Positions 5,254 through 5,435 of a DNA stretch of 5,435 nt are shown piece by piece. Numbering within the stretch: the stretch's first letter is position 1; the number at the start of each line of letters is the position of its first letter. The translations under genes and the position numbers were made by a program. The notes beneath the pieces were generated by a model, which saw only the letters and a program-made list of their open reading frames with translations, was not told the DNA's origin and searched no databases. The stretch is from an uncultured Clostridia bacterium (GTDB lineage Bacteria; Bacillota; Clostridia; Christensenellales; Borkfalkiaceae): positions 1 through 5,435 of the forward strand of contig CAMOXE010000163.1 in NCBI GenBank assembly GCA_946628865.1, read 5' to 3'.

Positions 5254-5435
5254 ATTGCTTAGCCGAGTGTGAATAGGTTGAACTTGCCGCAAAACGCGCC
5301 TTTTTCGTTCATCTTCCTCGTAGTACGGCAGTACGACTTCGTCATCTTCTCGAAAAATCCATCGAAAATACGCCGTTTTGCGGTGCAAGCAATTCCGAAA
5401 GGTTTACGGCGAGGATAGACGAGGCAAAATCCGCA
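5254..5435. repeat. Structured intergenic block with nested inverted and direct repeats, possible MITE-like or dispersed repeat, cut by the window end
   Basis: CTTG-CCGCAAAACG (5283-5296) is inverted as CGTTTTGCGG-TG-CAAG (5374-5389), with a 2-nt bulge. The arms continue as TTTTCG (5302-5307) against CGAAAA (5363-5368). Inside lies a direct repeat, TCATCTTCCTCG (5309-5320) and TCATCTTCTCG (5342-5352). It flanks a centre with AGTACG twice (5322-5327, 5330-5335), forming a small GTAC-GGCA-GTAC palindrome. A further outer pair is ATTGCTT (5254-5260) with AAGCAAT (5387-5393). On the minus strand a frame of 58 codons is open from the window edge to a stop at 5259-5261 (contains MTKSYCRTTRKMNEKG). 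It is Cys- and Arg-rich, matches nothing I recognise, and probably reflects the repeat rather than a protein. Confidence 0.5.

Noticed and set aside
5254..5435. CRISPR array
   Set aside because: Repeats are unequal, only two copies of each occur, and they are nested within inverted arms rather than evenly spaced.

Overview
The window looks like chromosomal DNA from a Bacillota (Clostridia-type) bacterium, probably an uncultured gut lineage; the lineage call is a low-confidence impression. The reasons are canonical sigma-A promoters with 17-bp spacers, GGAGG ribosome binding sites 8 nt from ATG, an MsmK/UgpC-type sugar ABC ATPase, a class I gap gene, and heavy use of AGA arginine codons in the two genes expected to be highly expressed. 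Five complete genes are supported.

Left part (1-1113): a minus-strand gene for a carbamoyltransferase-fold protein (58-957) is divergent from the ABC ATPase gene. The protein keeps the layout of ornithine/aspartate carbamoyltransferases but has lost nearly every carbamoyl-phosphate contact, so it looks like a pseudoenzyme. Its promoter places the transcription start on the A of the ATG, implying a leaderless mRNA. Middle (1114-2460): a stand-alone MsmK/UgpC/MalK-family ATPase with an enlarged C-terminal region, its own promoter, a strong RBS and a clear intrinsic terminator.

Next (2471-3893): a two-gene unit. A perfect-consensus promoter (TTGACA-17-TATAAT) ends 7 nt before the ATG of a small two-helix membrane protein, again implying a leaderless mRNA. 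A PHP-domain metal-dependent hydrolase gene follows after a single base and is probably translationally coupled. Then (3924-5057) comes gap, glyceraldehyde-3-phosphate dehydrogenase, with its own promoter, a leader of about 49 nt and a GGAGG site. No pgk or tpiA follows within the window.

Right end (5058-5435): no recognised gene. It holds a weak stem-loop, a long near-symmetrical hairpin that is probably the gap terminator and may work in both directions, and a structured block (about 5254-5435) of nested inverted and direct repeats. The block also carries a minus-strand frame open to the window edge. It resembles a dispersed intergenic repeat or MITE-like element cut by the window end.

The most notable observations are the dead-looking carbamoyltransferase, the contrast between two apparently leaderless genes and two SD-led genes, the membrane protein/PHP pair of unknown role, and the right-end repeat.
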